Of a stretch of DNA of 64,000 bases, positions 27,262 through 37,251 are shown piece after piece. Under the pieces are notes generated by a model that saw only the letters and a list, made by a program, of their open reading frames with translations, ran no database searches and had not been told where the DNA came from. The DNA is from Methylopumilus universalis (lineage in GTDB: Bacteria; Pseudomonadota; Gammaproteobacteria; Burkholderiales; Methylophilaceae): assembly GCF_006363895.1 (NCBI RefSeq), contig NZ_CP040953.1; one strand, 5' to 3'. Position 1 is the first letter of the stretch; each line of letters begins with the position of its first letter. The position numbers and the translations under genes are program-made.

Positions 27262-27888
27262 ATGTTTGAGTTTAAAGATTTCGTCTTTTATGTTTTGTCT
27301 TTCGTCCTTCTAGCTTCAGGATTAAGCGTCATTACTTCCAGAAATCCTGTAACTGCAGCGCTATCTCTTGTTCTAGCATTTTTTAATGCTGCAGGTATTT
27401 GGCTTCTTTTGCATGCTGAATTTTTAGCGATTGCTTTAGTGCTTGTGTATGTTGGTGCTGTGATGGTCTTATTTCTTTTTGTGGTCATGATGCTTGATAT
27501 TAATCTTGATAAATTAAGAGAAGGTTTTTGGGATTATCTGCCTATGGCAGGATTTATTGGCGTCCTCATGATGGTTGAAATGGTGATGGTATTTAAAACT
27601 AAACAATTTAATCTTTCACCTATTTCAGAATCAATTTCAAGTACATCGAATACAGAAATGATAGGCAATACATTGTATTCAACTTATGTGCTTCCATTTG
27701 AGCTAGCTTCTGTCGTATTGCTTATCGCAATTATTTCAGCAATTGCATTGACGCTTCGCGATCGTAAAGATAGTAAAAAGGCTAATCCTGGTGATCAGGT
27801 GGCTGTAAAACGAGAAGATCGAGTGCGATTAGTTCAAATGAAGTCGGAAGAAAAATACATAAAACCTAAAAAGAAGGAGAGAACATGA
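27262..27888 (+). CDS. nuoJ: NADH-quinone oxidoreductase subunit J
   Basis: A 208-residue subunit with five membrane helices; SRNPVTAALSLVLAFFNAAGIWLLLHAEFLAIALVLVYVGAVMVLFLFVVMML is the conserved core. A charged C-terminal tail of about 40 residues (KKANPGDQVAVKREDRVRLVQ) matches betaproteobacterial NuoJ. It overlaps nuoK by 4 bases. Confidence 0.97.
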   Translation: MFEFKDFVFYVLSFVLLASGLSVITSRNPVTAALSLVLAFFNAAGIWLLLHAEFLAIALVLVYVGAVMVLFLFVVMMLDINLDKLREGFWDYLPMAGFIGVLMMVEMVMVFKTKQFNLSPISESISSTSNTEMIGNTLYSTYVLPFELASVVLLIAIISAIALTLRDRKDSKKANPGDQVAVKREDRVRLVQMKSEEKYIKPKKKERT

Positions 27889-28190
27889 TTGGTTTATCGC
27901 ATTATCTTATCCTTGCCGCGATTTTATTTACAATCAGTGTGGTGGGTATTTTTCTTAATCGAAAAAATATCATTATTTTACTTATGTCGATTGAGTTAAT
28001 GTTGCTCGCAGTTAATATCAACTTTATTGCTTTCTCACATTATTTAAATGATATTGCTGGTCAAATTTTTGTTTTTTTTATTTTAACGGTGGCAGCTGCA
28101 GAATCTGCGATAGGTTTAGCAATTATCGTTTTAATTTTCAGAAATACTCGCTCTATTAATGTAGACGACTTAAATCGTCTTAACGGGTAA
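27885..28190 (+). CDS. nuoK: NADH-quinone oxidoreductase subunit K
   Basis: A 101-residue three-helix subunit containing NRKNIIILLMSIELMLLAVNINFIAF and AAAESAIGLAIIVLIFRNTRSINVDDLNRLNG, with the membrane Glu residues of the antiporter-like path. It belongs to the proton-pumping arm. Confidence 0.98.
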   Translation: MIGLSHYLILAAILFTISVVGIFLNRKNIIILLMSIELMLLAVNINFIAFSHYLNDIAGQIFVFFILTVAAAESAIGLAIIVLIFRNTRSINVDDLNRLNG

Positions 28191-28194
28191 TCAT

Positions 28195-30198
28195 TTGAAT
28201 TCTATCTATCCATATCTAGCCGTTCCTTTATTGCCCCTAATCGCATCTTTTTGCGTGGGTATTTTGGGTCGAAAATTGCCAGAGTATTTTGCTTCAAGCA
28301 TGACAATCGCCTCTGTCTTTTTTGCGTTTGTTATCTCATGCATAACTTTAAATGAGACTCTAAACGGTTTAGTTTTAAATCAAACCATCTATCAATGGCT
28401 TGTCACAGGCCACTATCAATTTGAAGTCGGATTCTTAATTGATAATTTAACTGCCATGATGATGGTGGTTGTGACTTTTGTATCTTTGATGGTTCATATT
28501 TATACGATGGGTTACATGAAAGGTGACCCAGGCTATCGAAGATTTTTTAGTTACATCTCCTTGTTTACCTTTTCAATGCTGATGTTAGTCATGAGCAATA
28601 ACTTTATGCAGCTCTTTTTTGGATGGGAGGCGGTAGGTCTTGTTTCATATCTTCTGATTGGATTCTGGTTTGAGAGACCCACTGCAATCTATGCAAACTT
28701 AAAAGCCTTTTTAGTAAATCGCGTCGGCGATTTCGGTTTTATTTTAGGGATTGCTTTGATTCTATATTGGACAGGTTCTCTTGATTACGCGACGGTTTTC
28801 AAAAGTACAGGCATTATGGCGGCCCATACAATGCAGTTATTTGGTCAGCCTATTAATGTGGTTAGCGTAATATGTATTTTGTTATTTATTGGGGCTATGG
28901 GCAAATCTGCACAAGTGCCTCTTCATGTGTGGCTTCCAGATTCGATGGAAGGTCCGACACCTATATCAGCCCTGATTCATGCGGCAACCATGGTAACTGC
29001 AGGTATCTTTATGGTCTCACGCACATCACCTTTATTTGAGCTTTCTGATACAGCGCTTTCATTCGTTATGATCATTGGTGCTATTACAGCCTTGTTTATG
29101 GGCTTATTGGGCATCATTCAAAATGATATTAAGCGTGTCATAGCTTACTCAACACTTTCACAATTAGGTTATATGACGGTGGCGTTAGGCGCTTCAGCTT
29201 ATTCGGTGGCTATGTTTCATCTCATGACGCACGCATTCTTTAAAGCCTTACTTTTCTTAGGTGCTGGTTCAGTCATTATAGGTATGCATCACGATCAAAA
29301 TATTCAAAACATGGGCAACTTAAAAAAATACATGCCTGTGACTTGGATAACTTTTTTGATTGGCTCTTTAGCATTAATAGGGACGCCATTATTTTCAGGA
29401 TTTTATTCAAAAGATAGTTTGATTGAGGCTGTGAAGTTATCCCACATTTCAGGAAGTCACTTCGCTTATTTTTCTGTATTGGTTGGTGTATTTGTAACAG
29501 CTTTTTATTCTTTCAGACTTTATTTCCTTGTATTTCATGGCAAAGAGAAGTGGCGTCTTCAAAAACTTGCACATCATGACGATCATCATCATGGCTTAAG
29601 TCCAAAAGATAACCCACATGAGAGTTCGTTAAGCGTTACTTTGCCATTAGTGCTTCTCGCTATCCCTTCTGTTGTGATTGGCTTTATGACAATCGAGCCA
29701 ATTTTATTCGGTAGTTTTTTTGCACAAAGTATTTTCTTAGATATTGAAGCGCATCCTACGATGGAACACCTAAGCCATCACTTTAGAGAAATTTATCATG
29801 GACCCTTTGGTATGGCTTTGCATAGCATCACAAGCCTACCCTTCTTATTCGCACTTAGTGGCGTTGCTTTCGCTTATTACTGTTATGAAGTGAATTTAAA
29901 TTTACCTAAAGTAATTTTTAACCGCACACAAATAATTTACAAAGTGTTACAAAACAAATATGGCTTTGATTCATTCAATGAAAAGTTCTTTGCATTTGGC
30001 AGTCGTCTCTTAGGTGAGAAATTCTGGCAAATTGGCGATGTCAAAATTATTGATGGATGGCTTGTTAATGGAACTGCTAAATCAATTGGTAAGTTTGCAG
30101 AAAAAATACGTGTGATTCAATCAGGGTATATTTACCACTATGCTTTTGCGATGGTGATAGGCGTATTTTTATTCTTAACCTTCTTTATCAAAATATAA
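28195..30198 (+). CDS. nuoL: NADH-quinone oxidoreductase subunit L
   Basis: A 667-residue antiporter-like subunit, TTG start. FGWEAVGLVSYLLIGFWFERP, KSAQVPLHVWLPDSMEGPTPISALIHAATMVTAG and IQNDIKRVIAYSTLSQLGYM carry the conserved charged residues. The C-terminal lateral helix region is present. The loop LAHHDDHHHGL is a His-rich stretch often seen in this family. Confidence 0.97.
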   Translation: MNSIYPYLAVPLLPLIASFCVGILGRKLPEYFASSMTIASVFFAFVISCITLNETLNGLVLNQTIYQWLVTGHYQFEVGFLIDNLTAMMMVVVTFVSLMVHIYTMGYMKGDPGYRRFFSYISLFTFSMLMLVMSNNFMQLFFGWEAVGLVSYLLIGFWFERPTAIYANLKAFLVNRVGDFGFILGIALILYWTGSLDYATVFKSTGIMAAHTMQLFGQPINVVSVICILLFIGAMGKSAQVPLHVWLPDSMEGPTPISALIHAATMVTAGIFMVSRTSPLFELSDTALSFVMIIGAITALFMGLLGIIQNDIKRVIAYSTLSQLGYMTVALGASAYSVAMFHLMTHAFFKALLFLGAGSVIIGMHHDQNIQNMGNLKKYMPVTWITFLIGSLALIGTPLFSGFYSKDSLIEAVKLSHISGSHFAYFSVLVGVFVTAFYSFRLYFLVFHGKEKWRLQKLAHHDDHHHGLSPKDNPHESSLSVTLPLVLLAIPSVVIGFMTIEPILFGSFFAQSIFLDIEAHPTMEHLSHHFREIYHGPFGMALHSITSLPFLFALSGVAFAYYCYEVNLNLPKVIFNRTQIIYKVLQNKYGFDSFNEKFFAFGSRLLGEKFWQIGDVKIIDGWLVNGTAKSIGKFAEKIRVIQSGYIYHYAFAMVIGVFLFLTFFIKI

Positions 30199-30199
30199 G

Positions 30200-31702
30200 A
30201 TGAATTTAACTCACCTACTAAGCTTCTCAATTTGGACACCTATTTTTTTAGGCGGCCTTATACTTTTATTAAGTGGAAAAATCAGTGACACGCAAGCCAA
30301 ATGGCTTTCACTTTTCAGTAGCGTGATTTCATTTTTAATTACCATCCCACTTTACACAGCATTTGATTTTTCATTTGGACAGTTTCAGTTTCAGGAATTC
30401 TTTCATTGGATTCCTGCCTTTCATATTAATTACCATTTAGGCGTCGATGGTTTTGCGGTGCCATTAATTCTTTTAACAAGCTTCACTACAGTTATTGTTG
30501 TGATGGCTTCATGGCGATCAATACAAGACAGAGTTGCGCAATACATGGCAGCTTTCTTGATCATGTCAGGCCTCATGATTGGTGTTTTTAGTGCACTTGA
30601 TGCCATGCTCTATTACATTTTTTGGGAGGCAATGCTTATCCCTATGTTCTTGGTGATTGGTATTTGGGGTGGACCTAATAGAATTTATGCCACGATCAAA
30701 TTCTTTTTATATACCGTTTTAGGCTCATTATTAATGCTAGTCGCATTCATTTACCTTTACTTGCATACGCATTCATTCGAGGTAGTAGATTTTTATAATG
30801 CCGGTCTAGGCCTCTATCCGCAGATCTTTATTTTCTTAGCTTTCTTTATGGCTTTTGCAGTAAAAATTCCTATGTGGCCTTTACATACATGGTTACCTGA
30901 TGCTCACGTTGAAGCACCTACTGGCGGATCAGTTGTTTTGGCAGCAGTGATGTTGAAATTAGGCGCATATAGTTTTATGCGATTTGCAATGCCGATTGCA
31001 CCTGAAGCCGCGATTTATTTAAAAGATTTTATGGTGACTTTGTCACTCATTGCTATTTTATATATTGCATTGATTGCCATTGTGCAAAAAGATATGAAAA
31101 AATTGATCGCTTATTCATCGATATCACATATGGGTTTTGTCACGCTAGGTCTATTTATGTTTAATGCAATCGGTATTGAGGGTGCGTACGTTCAAATGAT
31201 TTCTCATGGCTTTATTTCAGCAGCCATGTTCTTATCTGTAGGTGTTTTATATGACAGATTACACACAAGACAGATTGCAGATTATGGTGGTGTCATTCAC
31301 GCAATGCCTACCTTTGCAGCTTTTGCTGTATTTTTTGCCATGGCCAATTGTGGGCTTCCTGGTACTTCAGGTTTTGTAGGAGAATTTATGGTGATCATGA
31401 GTGCGATGCAAAACAATTTTTGGATTGCATTAATAGCGGCAAGCTCTCTGATCTTCGGTGCTGCTTATTCTTTATGGATGGTGAAGCGCGTATTTTATGG
31501 CGAACCACGTAATCAAAAAATTAGTGCACTTAAAGATATCTCATGGCGTGAATTCTTTATCCTGTCTATATTGGCAGTGCTCATTATTTTAGTGGGTGTT
31601 TACCCAAAAGTTATTACGGATATGACAAATGCAACGACAGTTCAATTTCTAGAGCATATGCATTTGATAAAACCAGTCACACCATTACCTTTGGATATAT
31701 AA
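30200..31702 (+). CDS. nuoM: NADH-quinone oxidoreductase subunit M
   Basis: A 500-residue antiporter-like subunit: YIFWEAMLIPMFLVIGIWGGPNRIYATIKFFLYT, KIPMWPLHTWLPDAHVEAPTGGSVVLAAVMLKLG and QKDMKKLIAYSSISHMGFVTLG. It starts 1 base after nuoL and ends directly before nuoN. Confidence 0.98.
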   Translation: MNLTHLLSFSIWTPIFLGGLILLLSGKISDTQAKWLSLFSSVISFLITIPLYTAFDFSFGQFQFQEFFHWIPAFHINYHLGVDGFAVPLILLTSFTTVIVVMASWRSIQDRVAQYMAAFLIMSGLMIGVFSALDAMLYYIFWEAMLIPMFLVIGIWGGPNRIYATIKFFLYTVLGSLLMLVAFIYLYLHTHSFEVVDFYNAGLGLYPQIFIFLAFFMAFAVKIPMWPLHTWLPDAHVEAPTGGSVVLAAVMLKLGAYSFMRFAMPIAPEAAIYLKDFMVTLSLIAILYIALIAIVQKDMKKLIAYSSISHMGFVTLGLFMFNAIGIEGAYVQMISHGFISAAMFLSVGVLYDRLHTRQIADYGGVIHAMPTFAAFAVFFAMANCGLPGTSGFVGEFMVIMSAMQNNFWIALIAASSLIFGAAYSLWMVKRVFYGEPRNQKISALKDISWREFFILSILAVLIILVGVYPKVITDMTNATTVQFLEHMHLIKPVTPLPLDI

Positions 31703-33154
31703 ATGAATCAACTTATTCAATCCGATCTTTTTTTAATCTTGCCAGAAATTTTTGTGCTTTCAATGGCAATGGTTGTGCTGATGACAGATTTATTCATTAA
31801 GCCTTCTTCGCGTTGGATTATTTTTGCTTTATCTCAATTCACTTTATTAGGCGGTGCTTATTTAACCGGCCAACATTTTAGTCACGAAACACAATTTGCT
31901 TTTTCAAACATGTTTGTTCGTGACGGCTTGGCAGATTTTTTAAAAATGATAAGTTATATAGGTATCTCACTTATTTTTTTCTATAGCCGGTCTTACATGA
32001 AAGATCGAGATTTATATCGTGGCGAATACTTTGCGCTCGTTCTATTTGCATTGCTGGGCATGATGATTATGATCTCAAGCCATAACATGCTTCTTGTTTA
32101 TATGGGCTTAGAGCTTCTCTCTTTATGTTTATATTCTCTTACGGCCCTTGATCGTGATAACCAAAAAGCCACTGAGTCAGCAATTAAATATTTTGTATTA
32201 GGTGCTCTTGCATCAGGTCTTCTTCTATACGGTATGTCGATGATTTATGGTGCGACCTCGAGTCTAGATTTAAGCGTTATTTCAACAACATTATTGAATC
32301 ATCCTACAGACCATGCAATTCTTATTCTAGGCCTGGTCTTTGTGGTCGCCGGCCTTGCATTTAAATTAGGCGCAGTACCTTTTCAAATGTGGGTCCCTGA
32401 TGTGTACGAAGGATCGCCTTCATCAATTGCCATGCTCATTAGTTCTGTACCTAAATTAGCAGCTTTTGCAATTACGCTTCGTATACTAGGCGAAGGACTT
32501 CAATCTATGATGGTTGATTGGAAACAAATGATGCTCATTATGGCGGTGCTTTCCATTGGCATTGGAAATATCACAGCTATTGCACAAACAAATATCAAAC
32601 GTATGTATGCATACTCAACGATTTCTCATATTGGCTTTATTCTTTTTGGCTTCATGAGCGGTACACTTAATGGTTATGCATCCAGTTTATTTTATGTTGT
32701 GAGTTATATGTTTATGACTCTTGTATCTTTTGGAATACTCATGATGATGTCTCGGAAAAATTTTGAGTGTGAACTGCTTGAGGACTTTAAAGGTTTGAAT
32801 AAGAGAAATCCTTGGTATGCATTCCTTATGCTCATTACTATGTTGAGCATGGCGGGTATACCTCCTACCATAGGGTTCTATGCAAAATTCATGGTGCTTC
32901 AAGCGGCCTTTGATGCGGGCTTTGCAATTTTTGTTGTCTATGCAGTTATGATGGCCTTGATAGGGATGTTTTATTATATGAGGATTGTAAAGCTGATGTA
33001 TTTTGATGAGCCAAAATTAAAAGGTAAATTAGATGTCCCAATGGATATGCAATGGATTTTATCGGCTAACGCATTAGCACTTCTGGTTGTTGGTTTAGTA
33101 CCCTATACATTTATGCAAGCTACAACGCAGGCAGTAGCTTTGAGTCTTCATTAA
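31703..33154 (+). CDS. nuoN: NADH-quinone oxidoreductase subunit N
   Basis: A 483-residue antiporter-like subunit: YMGLELLSLCLYSLTALDRDNQKATESAIKYFVLGALASG, GAVPFQMWVPDVYEGSPSSIAMLISSVPKLAAF and QTNIKRMYAYSTISHIGFILFG. Last catalytic gene of the operon, completing all 14 subunits with no inserted gene. Confidence 0.98.
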   Translation: MNQLIQSDLFLILPEIFVLSMAMVVLMTDLFIKPSSRWIIFALSQFTLLGGAYLTGQHFSHETQFAFSNMFVRDGLADFLKMISYIGISLIFFYSRSYMKDRDLYRGEYFALVLFALLGMMIMISSHNMLLVYMGLELLSLCLYSLTALDRDNQKATESAIKYFVLGALASGLLLYGMSMIYGATSSLDLSVISTTLLNHPTDHAILILGLVFVVAGLAFKLGAVPFQMWVPDVYEGSPSSIAMLISSVPKLAAFAITLRILGEGLQSMMVDWKQMMLIMAVLSIGIGNITAIAQTNIKRMYAYSTISHIGFILFGFMSGTLNGYASSLFYVVSYMFMTLVSFGILMMMSRKNFECELLEDFKGLNKRNPWYAFLMLITMLSMAGIPPTIGFYAKFMVLQAAFDAGFAIFVVYAVMMALIGMFYYMRIVKLMYFDEPKLKGKLDVPMDMQWILSANALALLVVGLVPYTFMQATTQAVALSLH

Positions 33155-33442
33155 ATGATGCAATCAATACTTATTCTGATTACCATCATCATGGCCAATA
33201 TCCCTTGGATGTTTAGTGACTTTCTTTTTATTAAGAAATTTCCATCCCATAAAAAACCTTTTTCTTGGGCTTTGTTTGAAGTGGTGATTCTGTATTTTAT
33301 TACCGGTGGCATTTTACTTTTTGCAGAGCTTAAAATGATAGGACATATTCAATCGCAAGCTTGGGAATTTTATGCGGTGACTTTCTTTTTATTTTTAGTT
33401 TTCTCTTTTCCTGGATTTATTTTTAAAACGCTTTGGAAATAA
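33155..33442 (+). CDS. DUF2818 family membrane protein
   Basis: A 95-residue protein with three hydrophobic helices. NIPWMFSDFLFIKKFPSHKKPFSWALFEVVILYFI and the C-terminal FYAVTFFLFLVFSFPGFIFKTLWK are typical of DUF2818, found directly after nuoN in betaproteobacteria. It begins at the nuoN stop, so is part of the operon; an accessory role in complex I is an inference from position only. Confidence 0.75.
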   Translation: MMQSILILITIIMANIPWMFSDFLFIKKFPSHKKPFSWALFEVVILYFITGGILLFAELKMIGHIQSQAWEFYAVTFFLFLVFSFPGFIFKTLWK

Positions 33443-34281
33443 AATCTCTTAAAATTTTAATTGTAGGCTGCGGCCAACTCGGTTTTTCAATCGTCAAAAA
33501 TGCTGATCCTGATATATTTAAATTATATGGATTTAGTCGAAGTTTAAGAAAATCACCCCCTTCCATCGAAATGCATCAAGTTGATATTTTAAAAGCTGAA
33601 GCTATTGATGCCATTAAGTTAATAAATCCTGAAATTATTATCTACGCTGTTTCTGCAGACACTCAGTCAATTGAAAGTTACCAAGAGCATTATGTAGCAG
33701 GCTTAAAAAATACTTACGAAGCGATTTTAGAGCTCGATCACTTCAAGCATCTTTTCTTTGTTTCAAGCACAAGAGTTTATGGACAAAAAACGACTAAGAT
33801 TTTAAGTGAGCTCGATATAGCAGAGCCTTCTGATTATGGAGGTGAAGCTTTATTAGAAGCTGAAACGGTTGCGCGCCAACTAAAAGATAAAGCCACTATA
33901 TTACGTTTGTCTGGTATTTATGGCCCTAATCGAACGCGTATGATTCAATTAGCCCAAAGCAATCCAGGCAATTGGCCTGCAACTAATAATTGGTCTAATC
34001 GAATTCACGAAGAAGATGCTGCGCGTTTTATTGTATTTCTTATAAATCGAATTATGCTGAATGAACCTATCGAGTCACTTTATCTTGTGACAGATGGTGT
34101 GCCGACTAAACAATATGACGTATTAACTTGGATCAGAAATCGTCTGCAATTAACAACCGATACTATTGAAGTTCCGATCTTGGAAAGCGGGAAACAATTG
34201 CAATCTGTTTTGTTGAATCAAAGTGGATTTGAATTAAAGTACCCCGATTTTACATATGGTTACGAAGCGATCATTGATTAG
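33433..34281 (+). CDS. NAD-dependent epimerase/dehydratase family protein (YeeZ-like SDR)
   Basis: A 282-residue extended short-chain dehydrogenase. The nucleotide-binding motif is IVGCGQLGFSIV near the N-terminus; FFVSSTRVYGQ and LRLSGIYGPNRTRM match YeeZ-type proteins, and NRIHEEDAARFI is the conserved end region. The expected catalytic YxxxK is replaced by YGGEA, so ordinary epimerase chemistry is uncertain. It has a probable TTG start overlapping the DUF2818 gene by 10 bases. Confidence 0.75.
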   Translation: MEIKSLKILIVGCGQLGFSIVKNADPDIFKLYGFSRSLRKSPPSIEMHQVDILKAEAIDAIKLINPEIIIYAVSADTQSIESYQEHYVAGLKNTYEAILELDHFKHLFFVSSTRVYGQKTTKILSELDIAEPSDYGGEALLEAETVARQLKDKATILRLSGIYGPNRTRMIQLAQSNPGNWPATNNWSNRIHEEDAARFIVFLINRIMLNEPIESLYLVTDGVPTKQYDVLTWIRNRLQLTTDTIEVPILESGKQLQSVLLNQSGFELKYPDFTYGYEAIID

Positions 34282-34321
34282 GGTTCTTCAATAGGATAGA
34301 ATCCAAACTCCTAAATTCTTT

Positions 34322-34398
34322 AGGCGCGTAGCTCAGCTGGTTAGAGCACCACCTTGACATGGTGGGGGTCGTTGGTTCGATTCCAATCGCGCCTACCA
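34322..34398 (+). tRNA. tRNA-Val (anticodon GAC)
   Basis: A 77-base tRNA, acceptor arms AGGCGCG/CGCGCCT, anticodon stem CCACC/GGTGG around TTGACAT, encoded CCA. Conserved position just before thrS. Confidence 0.97.
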
Positions 34399-34479
34399 AT
34401 TTTTTGCCTCATGGCTCAAGCTATCAAGAATGCTTAAAAGCTTATAAAATGATGCAATGCTAAATGATTCAATTCAACT

Positions 34480-36387
34480 ATGCCTGAAATAAGATTACCA
34501 GACGGGTCTAAGCGACAATTTGAAGGTGACGTTAGCGTCGCAGAAGTTGCACAAAACATCGGCGCTGGACTAGCGCGCGCAGCTCTCGCAGGCCGAGTGA
34601 ATGATCAGCTTGTCGATCTTTCATTCGTCATTCGTGAGGATAGCGATCTTGCAATCATTACTGACAAAAATCCTGAAGGGCTTGAGGTTATTCGTCATTC
34701 AACTGCCCATCTTTTAGCGTATGCCGTAAAAGAGTTATTTCCGGATGCACAAGTAACGATTGGCCCTGTCATTGAACATGGTTTTTATTATGACTTTTCA
34801 TATACACGACCTTTCACACCAGAAGATCTAGAAAGTATTGAAAAGAAGATGACAGAAATTGCTAATCGCGATTTACCCATCACAAGAAAAGTATTGCTGC
34901 GTAATGATGCAGTGAAATATTTCAAATCAATTAAAGAAAATTATAAAGCTGAAATTATTGAATCTATTCCAGCAGATCAGGAAGTTTCTCTATACACCGA
35001 AGGTGAATTTACAGATCTTTGTCGAGGCCCACATGTGCCATCAACTGGAAAATTAAAAGTATTCAAATTAATGAAAGTGGCTGGTGCATATTGGCGTGGC
35101 GACTCTAAAAATGAAATGCTACAAAGAATTTACGGCACTGCATGGACCAATAAAGAAGACTTGCAAAACTATCTCTTCATGTTGGAAGAGGCGGAAAAAA
35201 GAGATCATCGTAAATTAGGAAAGCAACTCGATTTATTTCATATGCAAGATGAAGCACCTGGAATGGTGTTTTGGCATCCCAAGGGATGGTCGATTTGGCA
35301 AGAAGTTGAACATTACATGCGGAAGATGTTCCTAGATTATGGGTATCAAGAAGTTAAAACCCCAACAGTCATGGATAAGACTTTGTGGGAAAAATCTGGG
35401 CATTGGCAAAACTATCGCGACAATATGTTTACAACCTCTTCTGAAAATAGAGACTATGCGGTGAAGCCTATGAATTGCCCTGGCCACATTCAAATTTTTA
35501 ATAACGCTCTGCATAGCTATCGTGACTTACCTCTAAGACTTGCAGAATTTGGTTCATGCCATCGTAACGAACCATCAGGATCGCTCCACGGTTTAATGCG
35601 TGTTCGTGGATTTACGCAAGATGATGCCCATATTTTTTGCACAGAAGAACAAATTAAAGATGAAGTGGCTAAGTTTATTGTCATGCTATTTAAAGCCTAC
35701 CAAGACTTCGGATTTAAGGACGTTTTAGTGAAATTATCCACTCGCCCTGAGAAACGTGTAGGTGCTGACGAAACTTGGGATAAAGCGGAATCTGCCCTTA
35801 AAGCTGCTTTAGTGGAAAATAAGCTTGAATTTGACCTTCAGCCTGGAGAAGGGGCTTTTTATGGACCTAAGATCGAATTTACCCTAAAAGACAGCTTAAG
35901 TCGTCTTTGGCAGTGCGGTACGATCCAGCTCGACTTTAACTTGCCTGAACGCCTAGGCGCTGAATATGTCACGGAAGACAATAGCCGCAAACACCCTGTG
36001 ATGTTGCATCGGGCTATTGTAGGTTCTATGGAGCGTTTTATTGGGATTCTTATTGAGCATTACTCGGGTGCTATGCCTCTTTGGCTTGCCCCGACACAAG
36101 CGGTTATCCTTAATATTGCTGACGCACATGCAAGCTACGCTTCAAAAGTCATGGATGAACTCAAGAAAAACCACATCCGATGCGATTCTGACTTGAGAAA
36201 TGAGAAAATAACCTATAAAATACGCGAACATAGCTTACAAAAGATTCCTTATCTCTTAATTGTAGGGGAAAAGGAAATGGAAGCTGGGCAAGTTGCCGTG
36301 CGAACCCGAAAAGGCGAAGACTTAGGATCCATGTCGATTAAGTCATTGATTGATCGACTAAATCAGGAAGTTCAAACTAAAGTCTAG
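34480..36387 (+). CDS. thrS: threonyl-tRNA synthetase
   Basis: A 635-residue enzyme: N-terminal TGS domain, editing domain with the zinc-type motif RHSTAHLLAYAVKELF, and class II catalytic core with MNCPGHIQIF (zinc Cys), FGSCHRNEPSGSLHGLMRVRGFTQDDAHIFC and the C-terminal anticodon domain from about residue 535. Attaches Thr to tRNA-Thr. No leader peptide or T-box was recognised in the 80 bases after the tRNA-Val. It starts the thrS-infC-rpmI-rplT-pheST block. Confidence 0.97.
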   Translation: MPEIRLPDGSKRQFEGDVSVAEVAQNIGAGLARAALAGRVNDQLVDLSFVIREDSDLAIITDKNPEGLEVIRHSTAHLLAYAVKELFPDAQVTIGPVIEHGFYYDFSYTRPFTPEDLESIEKKMTEIANRDLPITRKVLLRNDAVKYFKSIKENYKAEIIESIPADQEVSLYTEGEFTDLCRGPHVPSTGKLKVFKLMKVAGAYWRGDSKNEMLQRIYGTAWTNKEDLQNYLFMLEEAEKRDHRKLGKQLDLFHMQDEAPGMVFWHPKGWSIWQEVEHYMRKMFLDYGYQEVKTPTVMDKTLWEKSGHWQNYRDNMFTTSSENRDYAVKPMNCPGHIQIFNNALHSYRDLPLRLAEFGSCHRNEPSGSLHGLMRVRGFTQDDAHIFCTEEQIKDEVAKFIVMLFKAYQDFGFKDVLVKLSTRPEKRVGADETWDKAESALKAALVENKLEFDLQPGEGAFYGPKIEFTLKDSLSRLWQCGTIQLDFNLPERLGAEYVTEDNSRKHPVMLHRAIVGSMERFIGILIEHYSGAMPLWLAPTQAVILNIADAHASYASKVMDELKKNHIRCDSDLRNEKITYKIREHSLQKIPYLLIVGEKEMEAGQVAVRTRKGEDLGSMSIKSLIDRLNQEVQTKV

Positions 36388-36433
36388 CAAAAAGGTAGCG
36401 CGGTTTTTCTTTTATATTTACAGGGGATTTGTT

Positions 36434-36988
36434 ATCGCTCAAGAGAAAGAAGTCAGAATTAACGGAGACATTACAGCTCAAGAAATTCGATTAATTGGCG
36501 TAAACGGCGAAGCGCTTGGCATAGTGACACTAGCTGAGGCATTTGCAAAAGCAGAAGAGATAGATATCGATCTAGTGGAAATTGCTCCACAAGCCCAACC
36601 TCCCGTATGTCGATTGCTTGATTACGGTAAGTTTAAATATGCAGAAAGTAAGAAGCAACACGAAACCCGCTTAAAACAGAAGCAGGTCAAGATTAAAGAA
36701 GTGAAGTTTAGACCGGGAACAGATGATGGTGATTACAACATCAAAATACGAAACCTCATTGGGTTCCTTTCAGACGGCGATAAGGCAAAGATCACCTTGC
36801 GCTTTAGAGGTCGAGAAATAACGCATCAAGAATACGGTTTAGCAATTTTAAAACGTGTTGAACATGATTTAATGGAATACGCAGTCGTCGAACAATTTCC
36901 GAAAATGGAAGGTCGACAAATGGTGATGGTTCTGGCTCCGCAAAAAAAAGTCAAACCAAAAACCACTGAAGCAAAAGTTTCTGAGTGA
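36434..36988 (+). CDS. infC: translation initiation factor IF-3, probable AUC start
   Basis: IF-3 of about 184 residues; IAQEKEVRINGDITAQEIRLIGVNGEALG is the usual N-terminus and appears upstream of any ATG/GTG/TTG in frame. The first standard codon is a GTG at 36524, which would remove 30 conserved residues. The codon aligned with the family start is ATC at 36434, 6 bases after the ribosome site AGGGGAT. infC is known for non-AUG starts (AUU in E. coli) that let IF-3 limit its own synthesis. The C-terminal domain (FRPGTDDGDYNIKIRNLIGFL, KITLRFRGREITH) is complete. Confidence 0.92.
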   Translation: MAQEKEVRINGDITAQEIRLIGVNGEALGIVTLAEAFAKAEEIDIDLVEIAPQAQPPVCRLLDYGKFKYAESKKQHETRLKQKQVKIKEVKFRPGTDDGDYNIKIRNLIGFLSDGDKAKITLRFRGREITHQEYGLAILKRVEHDLMEYAVVEQFPKMEGRQMVMVLAPQKKVKPKTTEAKVSE

Positions 36989-37043
36989 TACGGCTTAAAC
37001 GGCATGCCTAAGCACTCTTATTACTCTAACTAAGGAGATCAAA

Positions 37044-37241
37044 ATGCCAAAAATGAAAACAAAAAGTGGCGCGAAAAAGCGCTTCAAGTTTTTAGGAAGT
37101 GGTATGGTAAAGAGAACACGTTCTCATTTACGTCATATCTTGACCAAAAAAACAACGAAACAAAAACGTAATCTTAGAGGCACTGTCCTCATTTCAGCAA
37201 CCGATATCAAACGCGTTCGCGCGATGATGCCAACTCAATAA
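37044..37241 (+). CDS. rpmI: 50S ribosomal protein L35
   Basis: A 65-residue basic protein: MPKMKTKSGAKKRFKFLGSG and HILTKKTTKQKRNLRGT are L35 signatures. Ribosome site AAGGAG. In the infC-rpmI-rplT operon, which in E. coli is feedback-regulated by L20. Confidence 0.97.
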   Translation: MPKMKTKSGAKKRFKFLGSGMVKRTRSHLRHILTKKTTKQKRNLRGTVLISATDIKRVRAMMPTQ

Positions 37242-37251
37242 GGGGAATAAT

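Noticed and set aside
29565..29610. His-rich stretch in nuoL as a separate metal-binding insertion
   Set aside because: A His-rich loop at this place is common in NuoL of related bacteria.
34399..34479. T-box or leader peptide before thrS
   Set aside because: No T-box sequence, Thr-codon run or terminator hairpin found in these 81 bases.
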